From: Rehmannia glutinosa
Lineage: Eukaryota; Streptophyta; Magnoliopsida; Lamiales; Orobanchaceae
Length of the DNA: 64,000 nucleotides
Reading direction: 5' to 3'
Assembly (NCBI GenBank): GCA_016081115.2
Contig: JABTTQ020001795.1
Span: 1,364,001-1,428,000, forward strand
Position numbers and translations under genes: made by a program. Below, piece by piece: positions 1 through 10,374 of the stretch. A model generated the notes under the pieces. The model searched no databases, had not been told where the DNA came from, and saw only the letters and a program-made list of their open reading frames with translations. Within the stretch, counting starts at the first letter, position 1; every line of letters begins with the position of its first letter.

Positions 1-1060
1 AAAATATTTGTTCGTTTTTTTTTTTAGGATCTTAATTATTTTTATACGGATCCGACGATATCTTCTATAAATTTTTTTATTTTGTTATAAATTCTACGAA
101 AAGGTTTTTGTCGATATTAAATACTAATTATATTTCGGATCTGAAGCATCTTATACTGATTTGAGAAATATAGCTCGGAAAAGATTCATTTACTTTTTTT
201 TTTCTCGAATTTACCAATATATTCTTTTGTAGAACAGACTATTAAAATTTATTTTTTAAGTTTTAGATGTTTTTATTGGAATTAAAGAAAGAACTAATAT
301 TTATGAGGTAATTTTGTATTTTTCTAGATGCTAGGCTTCATTTTGTATATTTTTTCTTTTTTCTTTTTTTTACTACCAATACCGTCGGGGTAATTTTTAT
401 GTCCTTTCATTCCTATAGTATAGATAACTATATTATTTTTGTTGTTTTTATTTTTTATATTTTTTGTTGCGGGCTACTATACTGTGGAATTTTGAGATAA
501 GGAAAGGCTTCTTTGATATTTTTCACATTTTATTTTTATTAGACACTTAGACAACAAAGTGTTAACTTAAATTATTCTTGAAATGAAGTGCTATAAAATC
601 TTCTAAGAAATTTCCATGATCATCCTATCAAAAACTTTTATGAAAGAATAAAATGTTTCAACATAAATCTCATTAAAAAAAGAATGTTTCAACATCAATA
701 AACTTAAAGGAATAAGTCATTGTCTTGTTTCGCAATTGGTGGGAGTTTTTGTCCAATGTGTTTTTGTGTATGGGTATGGAACACAAAAAAGTATACTTGA
801 CTTTGGAATATATCAACTGTTTTTCACGATAAACTTGTGTATGGACTATGGAATGATTATTATTATTATTGCTTTTCGGTTTCTTTGAACTAATCTGTAA
901 AATTTGTACATGTAATTCTTGGCATACGTAGGAGTGGATACAATATTTTATATTCAAGCTACTTATGTTTGTATTTAGGATTTTAGTGAGAATATGGAAA
1001 TAAAAAAATATACATTAACAATGCTTCAACTTTATCATATATTCATATATACAATCTTTT
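1..1060. other. AT-rich intergenic DNA, no gene seen
   Basis: The stretch is strongly AT-rich, with poly-T runs and stop codons in every frame. The short open frames have no recognisable motif. I see no repeat termini, tRNA-like fold or coding signature. Confidence 0.6.
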
Positions 1061-1065
1061 CTAAA

Positions 1066-1500
1066 ATTGATTAATAACTTAATGATTACGGTTCGACTTC
1101 TCTCGCTTTGTGCTTCGCTTGATTCAACCCTTGGATCATACTTCCTAGACATGTTGGAAGATATATCCTTTTCCCATGCAAAACAAAATTTACATAATGG
1201 AATTTCTTCCAAAATTGATATGTACTATTGTTTTTCTTTTGAACTTTGAGTTCTTGTAAAGAAAAGGGTCTGTCTGTTAAGTTTAGTTGCATTCTTTGGA
1301 TGGGCTATTGATGCTTTACTTGGTTCACCTGGTTCCTCATCCTTGATGCATCCTGCAAGGTAATTGATTTTATCCAAGAAATTACTCTTCCTTACTAATG
1401 TAAAAATTACTCTGCAGATTTTATAGCCATTTGTCTTTGGTTGTTTCGTGGTTTCATCCACGGCCGGACATCTTTGATCTCGGATGAGAAAGATCGTAAG
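1066..1500 (+). other. Unrecognised exon-like fragments
   Basis: The base composition is less AT-rich here than on either side. A plus-strand open stretch near 1280-1362 reads roughly as LLSLVAFFGWAIDALLGS and is followed by a GT (ctgcaag|gtaatt). A second block near 1418-1490 follows a TCTGCAG acceptor-like site and ends before GTAAGT. This could be two exons of a decayed gene. I do not recognise a family, and the minus strand is also open across part of the region. Confidence 0.25.
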
Positions 1501-1587
1501 TAAACATAACTATTTTTCTTGATATATTTAAACTAATTGTCCAAGTAAATACGAAAATCGCCATTTACAATAAAATATGTTAATTCA

Positions 1588-1705
1588 AAAATCGCTTATG
1601 TTCATTGTTTTTGTAAATCTGTTTTTTTTTAAATAAAAAAACATTTTGGTTATATTGCCCTACCCTAATTTTTTTCTATGCAAGTTTGTTCGGATAAGCG
1701 ATTTT
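1588..1705. repeat. Small inverted-repeat element
   Basis: AAAATCGCTTAT at 1588-1599 is perfectly repeated in inverse at 1694-1705, and similarity continues imperfectly outside the 12-bp arms. The 118-bp span could be a tiny MITE or its remains. No target duplication was identified. Confidence 0.4.
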
Positions 1706-3062
1706 CAATATAAGCTTGGGATATGTAGGAATATTTTTCATTTTTTTCTATAACATCTATTTTTATTTATATGCAATGCAAAGTATAAAAAGGAATAAAA
1801 TAAAAAAGTGAGCGTGTTTACATCAATGTATGTTTCATAGTGTATGCGAGAGGATAATATTTCATATTATATATTGTGTTTTTCGATTTAACAATTTTTT
1901 ATTTAAATGCAAATGTATTGTTTTATATTCAAACCGATTCATATGCAACTCAAATTTAAAAAGAATGACATAAAATACAAAAACAATGAACATACCTCTA
2001 GACTAAATATCCGAGATTTTTGATGTACAAATGAACATTGTAGGCGTTGCAATCCCATGACTTGATTTTTTGCCTTTTAGTTTTAATCTTTTACCCAGTT
2101 TTGGGTTTTTTTAGTATGTTGTGGAGTGCAAAGTGTTGTAATTTGGGTTTTGGAACTGGAATAAAGTTGTTGCTATTTATAATTGATCTTGCAACATATT
2201 CAAAATTTTGTATCATGTAGAGTATCAATGATAAATTGCAATTATTTATTATCGGCTCTTTTTATCGTCAATGTTGAATTATAGAGTCATACTACTTGTA
2301 TTTTCAATACATAAATCTCGTTTTTGGTGTATATTCAAAAAAAAAAATATCTTGCATTTTCAATGATTTAGAAAACCGAAACTTATTCACAATTATTAAA
2401 TGAATTATATTGATTAACTTTTTTGTATCAACATATTAAAAAACGGAAATGTATTCCTTTTTTGGCTCCCAAGACAGACAAGTTATGATTAACAAAGAAA
2501 CTTTAATGGTGCGTATTAAATACGAGGAAAAAGGAATTAATGTTTACATTTAATAACTCATTAATTTCGCATGCGCCACCATTATTCATTGTTCCTTTTG
2601 GTCTTTCCAAGAGTTTCCTGATAAATACTCAATTTAATAACTAATACGGATGGTTACGAGAAAAATATCGAACATTGCCTAAAATAGAAACCATATTTTG
2701 GCGGGAACTTTCCTAAGTTAGAGACTATCTTGTTTTTATATATTATATAGATGACATATTAAAAACGACTTTATAGACCTAGTATATGAACTATAGGTTT
2801 ATAGTGATGACATTTACTTTGAGCAAGTATCAATATTATCGATAGATCGATTTAATTGAGTGTTTCATTTTCACTTGGGCAAATTATGTGGGTATGTACG
2901 AGAGGATGTTTTGTTTTATTCGAGGATTGAGAAACTACATGGGAAATATTTGAGAGATTTTCTTGAAGATACTCCATTAAGAGCAATTATTTTAAGATGT
3001 TTGAATTCTGATTAGGGCAAATGATTTTTCAGACATATTATTTCGGCACAAAGTATCAAAGT
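1706..3062. other. AT-rich intergenic DNA
   Basis: No coding region or element termini were recognised. The right edge is the pre-insertion site of the large Tat element: joining 3067 to 40367 restores a continuous AT-rich sequence. Confidence 0.5.
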
Positions 3063-3067
3063 TGATG

Positions 3068-3412
3068 TGATGACGCCCGAGCTGAGCTGGCAGTAAATCC
3101 GTCCACGTGGCCATTCAGCACGTGAGAGCATGGGACCCACAAGGCCAGCATGGATCGAGTTGATGACGTTAACCACCGACCCCGATGATGTCATTAATTG
3201 GGCTCGGTTACCTGAACTCAGCATCGACAGAAGGCCAAGAGGATAAGCATCTAGTTAAGGCTAAGTGCCCCATTAGCACCTTAAGCTGCCACCTGTCAAC
3301 CTGACAATGAAGTGGCTCGACAAGTGGTAGGATACATGGCAACCATGCGTCTTAAGGGAAGACAAGTGTGCCATTACCCTTATTTCGGTGGTTAATTGTA
3401 ATAGTGGTTATT
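3068..3412 (+). repeat. Tat 5' LTR, left part
   Basis: It matches the first part of the 3' LTR from 39783 onward with scattered substitutions. It stops at 3412, where the minus-strand Sirevirus entered, and resumes at 21918. The target duplication TTATT lies at 3408-3412 and 21913-21917. Confidence 0.95.
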
Positions 3413-3598
3413 TGTAGGTCCCAAGGGGTGTAAGTGTAAGGTTTAGAGGGGGTTGAATAAATCTTACCAAATTTTTGATTTAGTCCTTTTAAAAATTCAG
3501 AGTTGATACTACAGTTGTGTCCTTGGTGATGACCAATTTAGTTAATCAAGAGAGTTAGTCTCTCAAATGCACTCAACCGATTTGTTGATGGAATAAGC
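3413..3598 (-). repeat. Sirevirus 3' LTR, distal part
   Basis: This is the end of the 3' LTR on the minus strand. It resembles the PBS-proximal end of the LTR at 58504-61326: both carry TTCAACCCCC and CCCCTTGGGACCTA. It is separated from the rest of its LTR (11859-13213) by the plus-strand copia at 3599. Confidence 0.85.
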
Positions 3599-5078
3599 TG
3601 TTTGATAAATGATTTTATCATGATTTTGATGATTTTGTTTTTATACCAAAACAATGTTTTTAAAGGTTGTCCAAATACTCCTAAATGATTTAAAATGGTT
3701 TTAATATTTTTCGGAGTATTTCTACAAGTTTATTTTCGATATAAATTGGACAACACTTTTGATGATTTTGTGTTAATGTGTTTTTACACAAAAACAATGG
3801 TTCTAAAATATTGTCCTAATACTCCGATCGGTCTAAAATATTTTTACTATTTTTTGGAGTATTTCTTGAAGTTTATTTTCGATATAAAATTGGATAACAC
3901 TTTTGTTTTGAGGTCAACTAGGTCGTAGATAGGCAACCCGCACTGTAAGTTGAGAAAACAGAAAACTTCATGTTTGCGAGAAAATGGTCGTGGCAACCGG
4001 TCGCCCGCCTAGAAGGGCGGCGGTGCCGTCGACCGTCGACCCCTTGGGCGGCCGTGCACTGGAGCAAAAATTGAAGCGAGCGTTTTCTTTCTTCCAAACC
4101 CATGAGGGGGACCGGTTGAGGCATAGGTCGACCGGTCGAGGTAGACGTCGACCGGCCGCCCGTGTAAATGTTGATACGTTTTTTTCAAAGTCTATTTTTG
4201 CGACCGGTCGCATCTTGAGTTTGATGACAAAAATGTAACCGTTGTGCAGAGACATCTTTTCCTTAAATTGTGGGATTGATTTCTAACAGCTATAATTTTG
4301 ATTTTAATTGCAATTTTTTTGTAGAAATCAGATTCCAAGAGGAGCCTATCAAGTATCAATCATCTCCTATAAATAGAGGAAGATTTGAAGCACAACAACA
4401 TGAGAGAAAACTACAACACAACAAGATACACTCAAGAATACACTTGTGCTTACATTGTCATATTTCTTGTTGTAATTTGCCTAGCTATTCACTTTCACAT
4501 TCTTGAGGTCTAGGCTATTCTTGATTACACTTGCACTCTATTGTATTATCAATTATCGAGTTGTAATCTTGAATTTGGGTAATCATTCAACACAAGATAT
4601 CCTTGTGAGTGTTCTTGTGGTAAGAACACACTTGGGTGATCTAGGTGATAGGTGTAAGAAGATTGTGATAATCTTCTTGTTGAGGTGTTGAAGAGTGTGG
4701 TGCTCTTCAAGGGTGAAGATTGTGGTAATCTTCACAAGGTGCCGTTTGGAGATTGTGGTAATCTTCAAGTGAGATTGTGGTAATCTCAAAGGTGGTGTTG
4801 AAGAAGGGTGTGGTGCTCTTCAAGGTGTTGTAAGTTGAATTTGTATTAATTTTGGTAATTAATAAAATTCTTTTTCTTTTCAAAATCCATCCGGATATAC
4901 TCGGGTGGTAGAGGATTAGGCCCTAGGTGGGTTGAACCTCTTTAAATCGCGTGTGTTGTTTACATTCCGCACCTTTGCTATATTCTTTGAGCATTCGGTT
5001 GGAAAAAGAGGGTGAAATTGAAAAGATGAAGATAATCTATTCACCCCCTCTAGATTATCGTAGTCGCTTGGACTTACA
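3599..5078 (+). repeat. 5' LTR of mainly-gag copia copy 1
   Basis: The LTR is TG...CA and 1480 bp. A TATA-like CTATAAATAGAGG near 4367 is a plausible core promoter. It holds a GC-rich palindrome-rich patch (about 3910-4215) in an otherwise AT-rich sequence, and an array of short hairpins (4656-4824) downstream of the TATA box. The partner LTR at 10375-11858 is very similar, differing mostly by clustered short indels. Confidence 0.92.
4656..4824 (+). other. Tandem mini-hairpin array in the LTR
   Basis: Consecutive self-complementary units have stems of 5-9 bp and loops of 5-7 nt. Examples are AAGAAGATT/AATCTTCTT at 4656-4664 and 4670-4678, TTGAAGAG/CTCTTCAA at 4688-4695 and 4703-4710, GTGAAGATT/AATCTTCAC at 4713-4721 and 4727-4735, and TGAGATT/AATCTCA at 4770-4776 and 4782-4788. 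Most loops are GTGGT or TGTGGTG. The array recurs in the other three LTRs of the family and lies where R/U5 is expected. Confidence 0.8.
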
Positions 5079-5079
5079 A

Positions 5080-5100
5080 GTGGTATCAAAGCCAAACTCT
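5080..5100 (+). promoter_or_regulatory. Primer binding site, copia copy 1
   Basis: TGGTATCAAAGCC follows the LTR directly. Ty1/copia elements commonly use the 3' end of initiator tRNA-Met as primer (TGGTATCAGAGC type); this copy has one change from that. Confidence 0.8.
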
Positions 5101-6528
5101 TTGGCAAGCTCGTTTCACATCGCGAGTGAAGAGAAACGATCGTCGGCTACTGAACGAAGCTCATCTTTCCGGCACCTCCACCACCAAGCCACCTCGGTTT
5201 GATTCCAAAAATTTTACATTTTGGAAAGAAAGAATGGAATGCTATTTACAAGGTTGCGGGTTCGACATTTGGAACACCGTTATTAATGGAGAATCCATTC
5301 CGATGAAAGATACACCACACACCTCGAAAGGCTTCAAAAGCTCAATGATGAAGAGAAGAAAATCATCTCCTTAAATGGTAAAGCTCTTAATATTTTACAT
5401 TGTTCACTTACCACTTTGGAATTTGATCATGTTGTAGGTATTCGATCGGCACATGAAGTATGGCAAAAATTAGAAGCCATCTATGAAGTATATGCAAATG
5501 AAAGGAGCAACTCAAAAGCATCTACTTCACAAATGGATACAACATCAAATCCAACAACATGAGATAAGCCTTCTACAACCTCCCATGATGAAGAAGTTGA
5601 ACAATGCCTCATAGGCATCGAAGAAGAAAACGAGGTAAGTTCTAAACCCTCTACTTCCTATGATAATGATTATAGTGATTTGCAAAATGATTATGATGAA
5701 CTTCAAAATGAATTCCAAAGCTTGCTTGTTAAATACAAAAATTTGAAAAAGGAATTCAATGTTTTGAAAAATGAAAAGGATTGTTTATTTACTTCCTATG
5801 AATCACTATCATGTGCTCACACCACCACACTTGACAAGGTTAGAAATCTTGAAAAAGAAAATAGTACTCTTGTTGAGGATATTAATTGCATGAAAGGGAT
5901 TTATCAAAATCCAACTTGAGTACCGATGAAATTGTTGATTATTGTGATAATTGAAACTAGAACTTGATCATAAGTTTAATGTTGTCAATCATATGAAAAA
6001 GAATCAAGTCTCTAAGCATGTTGGTCATTATGCTCCTAGAATTATTACTTGTTTTTATTGCGGTAAAAAGGGTCATACGGCTAATTCTTGTCGAGCTAGA
6101 AATAGCTCTAATTATTGTTGGAGACTTAAAAGTCTCAAGACTAATCCCAAAGGACCCAAACACATAAGGGTACCACAAAATAATGTCCTATTAGGTACTC
6201 GGCAAAATAATGATCGAAGAAAATTTATACCGCCAAGAAGACATCAAATGACCGTTTCATTTGATCAAAGAAGAAGAAACTATTTTCAACAAAGCAAATT
6301 TCCAAGAAGAGGATATACTAAAAAATGGGAAGAACACAATCCTTGAAATGGCAAAGATATCATCAACAAGACGATTTTCAAAGAAGAAGAGACTTTCAAC
6401 AATGGGAAAGCAACAAACCTTGGAAATGGAGTAATCAAAGAAGTCATCATCAACAAAGTGACTTCTCAAGGGGAAGATATCATCAACAATGGGAACGACA
6501 CAACCCATTGAAATGGCGTAATTGGTAA
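5101..6528 (+). pseudogene. gag: gag (capsid/nucleocapsid), copia copy 1, frameshifted
   Basis: This gene would encode the structural Gag polyprotein that packages element RNA. Visible segments are an N-terminal retro-Gag region (FDSKNFTFWKERMECYLQGC near 5200-5260), a coiled coil (5660-5915, heptad-like, rich in Leu, Lys and Glu), a CCHC zinc knuckle (CFYCGKKGHTANSC near 6052-6093), and a C-terminal tail with tandem Arg/Tyr/Trp/Gln motifs such as RYHQQWERHNP (6325-6528). The reading frame changes several times (near 5126, 5374, 5919 and 6345), so no single intact product is encoded. The same gene in copy 2 is longer in frame. The start is uncertain; the copy 2 alignment puts it near 5101, where no ATG remains. 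Confidence 0.85.
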
Positions 6529-7499
6529 CCCGTATCTCCCTAGTTAAATATGCATTTTATTTTGTTATTATGCATGCTTTTATTTGTGTCTTAATTGCAA
6601 AATGAGTTTTCAAGTATTTATTTTTTTAATTAAGGTCTTCAATATATATTTGTGCTTTTAAAATATTTTTGAAAAAGAAGACCTTATATGATGTTTTAAA
6701 ACTCTTGTGCATTTTTTTGTAGACTAGAGTGTGTTATCATCTCCTATGGATTTTTATGGCATGAGATTACTGCGATATCTCTTAGCCTACACTTTTTATG
6801 ATTTGTGCTAGATTTGTTTTAAGTATTGTGTAGGATTTACATATTTTCACAAATGGCCATTTACGTCATTATTTGTCAAGAAAGGCATAAATTATCGAGG
6901 TACGTTTACTTGTGTTATTCTTACTCTTATAGACTCGATATATGTATTGCCATGTGCCTATGTGCTTGTTTTTCATAGTATTTCATACAAGTGCCATTAA
7001 GAGGATTTTTAGATTTTTTTTTAAAAGGCACTATTCGATATTTGATTGCACATATTTGCTTTGTCAACTTTTGTTCAAATACTTCTTTTAAATGAGGTCT
7101 CAAATATATGCTATCGGATTTTCAAATTTCAAAAGAGACCTTTTGTAGCTTTCTTAAGCTAATTTGAACTTGCATGATTTATTAGACTCTTGATGATCTT
7201 CTAAATGCATAGTATGTGTTTCTTGCTTCATGGTCTATATATATAGTGTCTATTCCTACTATGCTCTTTTGCAAAATATTTTGTGATTGATGATTGAGGC
7301 ATGTTTTTACACTTGGGCTATTTTTTTCTTGCTTATATAAGCGATGCCGTTAATGAGTTTGTTAAGTTGTGTAGATGAGAAATGAAGTACTCCAAATATT
7401 AGTTACCTCAAAATATTTGGATGTACATATTCTACTATGAACACCTTAGATCAATTGGATGCCCTATGATGATAGTGATGAAGAAGACAAATTCCTCAA
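6529..7499 (+). other. Non-coding interior with conserved stem-loops
   Basis: No integrase or protease is visible where an autonomous copia would carry them. Stem-loops with loops of roughly 30-40 nt occur: TAAGGTCTTC/GAAGACCTTA (6631-6640 and 6677-6686), AGTGCC/GGCACT (6990-6995 and 7027-7032), and AGGTCTC/GAGACCT (7095-7101 and 7135-7141). All are preserved in copy 2. Confidence 0.7.
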
Positions 7500-8250
7500 T
7501 TGATGCTTCAAGATGAAGATTGGTTTTTAGAATTGCAAGATGAGCTAAAAGGAAATGATACTTGGAAGTTGATGCCATGTCTTTCATCACAAACGATTAT
7601 AAATGCAAAATGGGCACTCCGGAACAAACTCGATGACCAAGGCAACATTGGTCGAACTAAGGCGAGGTTAGTAGCTCGAAGGTATTTTCAAGAAGAAGGT
7701 AATGATTTTGATGTAATATTTGCACTCATAGCTCTTTTAGAAGTTATTTGCATTTTACTTGCCCATTCTTGTTTTAAGAAAATTTCAAGCTTTACTAAAT
7801 GGATGTTAATTTTCTAAATGGTTTTATTCATATAGAAGTCTATCGGAGTTTAAAATTCTAGGCCAAATTTTTTTTTTAAAAAAAAAGGCCTTTACATACG
7901 GTTGATAAACTTAGCTATTTTTGCTAAATGATTCTACAAGAGGTAAAGTTGATACTACTCTCCTTGTTTTTGAAAAAGGGCAAGATTGTTTACTTGTGCA
8001 TATTTATGAGAATATTTTTGGTACTACTAATGAATATTTGTGCAAGATATTTTTCCAAGTTGATGCAAGGTGTACTTGAAATGAGCATGATGGGGAGCTC
8101 AATTTCTCGCTTGGACTTCAAATCATTCAATGCCAAGTAGATGGTTACATTTCAAAATAACTCTTGAAGGAGTTAGGCATTGAAGAAGGAAGAATCATCT
8201 CAACCTCTATGGCTACCAATGAAGAGATTGACAAAGGTTGAGAAAGGCAT
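7500..8250 (+). pseudogene. RT remnant, copia copy 1
   Basis: The open part at 7500-7817 shows the N-terminal RVT_2-type sequence of copia reverse transcriptase: WALRNKLDDQGN, then TKARLVARRYFQEEGNDFD. Downstream the similarity breaks into frames up to about 8250, including an island resembling the copia signature before the active site. The YMDD-type catalytic box is not recognisable, so no active RT can be made. Copy 2 keeps a comparable remnant at about 31380-31760 on the minus strand. Confidence 0.8.
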
Positions 8251-9500
8251 GTCGGTTGACAAACAAATTCGAGGTATGTTTTCTTGTATTATTTCTATAG
8301 ACTCGACATTCCATATGCCTTATGTCTATATGCTCGACTTCAAAAATTATCCAAACGAATCTCATTAAAGTGCCGTTAAAAGAAATTTTCAAATATTTGA
8401 AAGGCACTTCTTCTTATGACTTGTTGTATCCAAAGCTTTAAAATGTTCTTATTTTTCGGGATAACAAGTCCGGTGAAAATTATTCAAAATATAGTTCGTC
8501 ATAATCGAACTAAACATATTGAGATTCGAAAAACTTTCTAAGGGATTGCGTTTTTAACAAAAACTTGAGATGTGTTTAATTAGTCTCAAGGATAACTTGC
8601 GGACATTTGTTCATTTACTGGTTGAGTATTTTACCTCATTTCGAGCTTGATTATGACATAATGTATATTGAATGAGGTCTACGTTTGCATTTTGCACGTT
8701 TTTAAAACTTAGGGCGAAAAATTGGATTTTTGGTTGAAAATTCGGATTTTGGAAATTTTTCAACACGGTGGGCTGAAATGGTTGAGGGCAACCGGTCGCC
8801 CTCAACGTCGACCGGTCGCCCTCAACCTCGGCCGTCGCCCTAGGCTATAATTTGGATTAAAATGGTTCTGTCTTGACATTCGTCACTTTGACACATTTTG
8901 GCCATTTTTCGTCCCCTTTGCAAATTTCACACACAATTCACTTCAAATGAGTTTTGATGCATGAATTATATATTTTGGGGATTATCTAGCTCGACTATCA
9001 TCATCATTGCTCGTCTTTACCAATTGAATGGTAAGAATTTCACTATCTTTAGCTCAATTGGGTTGAACCTGAGTTTGTGGCTTATATGTATTTTTCTTGA
9101 TGTGATTCATATATGTTTGTGATGAGCTTATTGATTGTTGATGAATGATATTCGTTAAATTGTATTTGGTGATGAAAAACTTGGCTTGATTTCATTTACA
9201 AGGGCTATATATAACTTTTTCTATTTTTGGCCCGCCAAGTGTTCGATAAAACGTTTCAATGAAAAATTCATCACCTACATGATTCTCTCGATTTCAAAAG
9301 TCTTATACATTTATAGAGATCATGTTTTGCTTATCAAATGAGTTTTCATAAACCTCTACAAGTCGTATGATTCGACTTTTCCCTTCTATTTGGCTTATAA
9401 GCTTCAATGTTCAAATAGCTCGATACATCGGTTTAGTTGCACACTTTGATATGAATATATGATGTATTTATCGTGCTAACATTCTTTTGATGATTCCAAA
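8251..9500 (+). other. Non-coding 3' interior of copia copy 1
   Basis: A module resembling 6895-7045 recurs at about 8269-8420 and ends in a stem-loop AAGTGCC/GGCACTT (8368-8374 and 8403-8409). Around 8785-8845 there is a short GC-rich cluster with CGACCGGTCG cores like those in the LTR. No coding signal was seen. Confidence 0.6.
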
Positions 9501-10373
9501 GGGGAGAAACAGGTTATAAGCTCTTTAGCTCAAAGAAGCTAAGATAAGCTCAAGCGAAAAGAAGCTATAAGCTATGGCTTCCTAAAGCCATAAGTTGTGT
9601 ATGATTCTTGGTCCATTGGTTGTAGTATGGACTTATATATGTTTCTAATGATGTCTCTTTTGTGGGGGAGCTTTTAAGTTATTGATACTTAAGCTCAATA
9701 TCGAAAAGCTAATATTTTAGCTTATGTTTAAGTTGCTTCTATATAACTCTTGTTGTGCTTGTTGATAGGGGAGCATGTGCTATATGTGTTTGAATATCTC
9801 TACTCCCATCCTTGTGTTTTTATTGCATGGAATGTTGTCGCTCAACGGATAGTTCTCTTTTTAAGGTAAAAATGTTTTGTTTTCAAAATCGACCTCGTTA
9901 AAATTGTTTTGGTTTGTAATCATCAAAAAGGGGAGATTAAACAGGTTATAAGCTCTTTAGCTCAAAGAAGCTAAGATAAGCTCAAACGAAAAGAAGCTAT
10001 AAGCTATGGCTTCCTAAAGCCATAAGTTGTGTATGATTCTTGGTCCATTGGTTGTAGTATGGACTTATATATGTTTCTAATGATGTCTCTTTGACAGGGG
10101 GAGCTTTTAAGTTATTGATACTTAAGCTCAATATCGAAAGCTAATATTTTAGCTTATGTTTAAGTTGCTTCTATATAACTCTTGTTGTGCTTGTTGATAG
10201 GGGGAGCATGTGCTATATGTGTTTGAATATCTCTACTCCCATCCTTGTGTTTTTATTGCATGGAATGTTGTCGCTCACAACGGATAGTTCTCTTTAACCT
10301 TAGGTAAAAATGTTTTGTTTTCAAAATCGACCTCGTTAAAATTGTTTTGGTTTGTAATCATCAAAAGGGGAGA
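9501..10373 (+). repeat. 432-bp tandem duplication with multiple polypurine tracts
   Basis: The block starting ACAGGTTATAAGCTC at 9509 recurs at 9941, so the period is 432 bp, and it holds about two copies. Each copy carries purine tracts of GGGGAGC type and ends with CATCAAAA(A)GGGGAGATT. The last tract abuts the 3' LTR at 10375 and is the expected plus-strand primer. Multiple polypurine tracts before the 3' LTR are a described Sirevirus trait. Confidence 0.85.
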
Positions 10374-10374
10374 T

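Noticed and set aside
3984..4255. Arg/Pro-rich ORFs on both strands inside the LTR
   Set aside because: They follow the GC-rich palindrome patch, differ between LTR copies by frame-changing indels and match no family.
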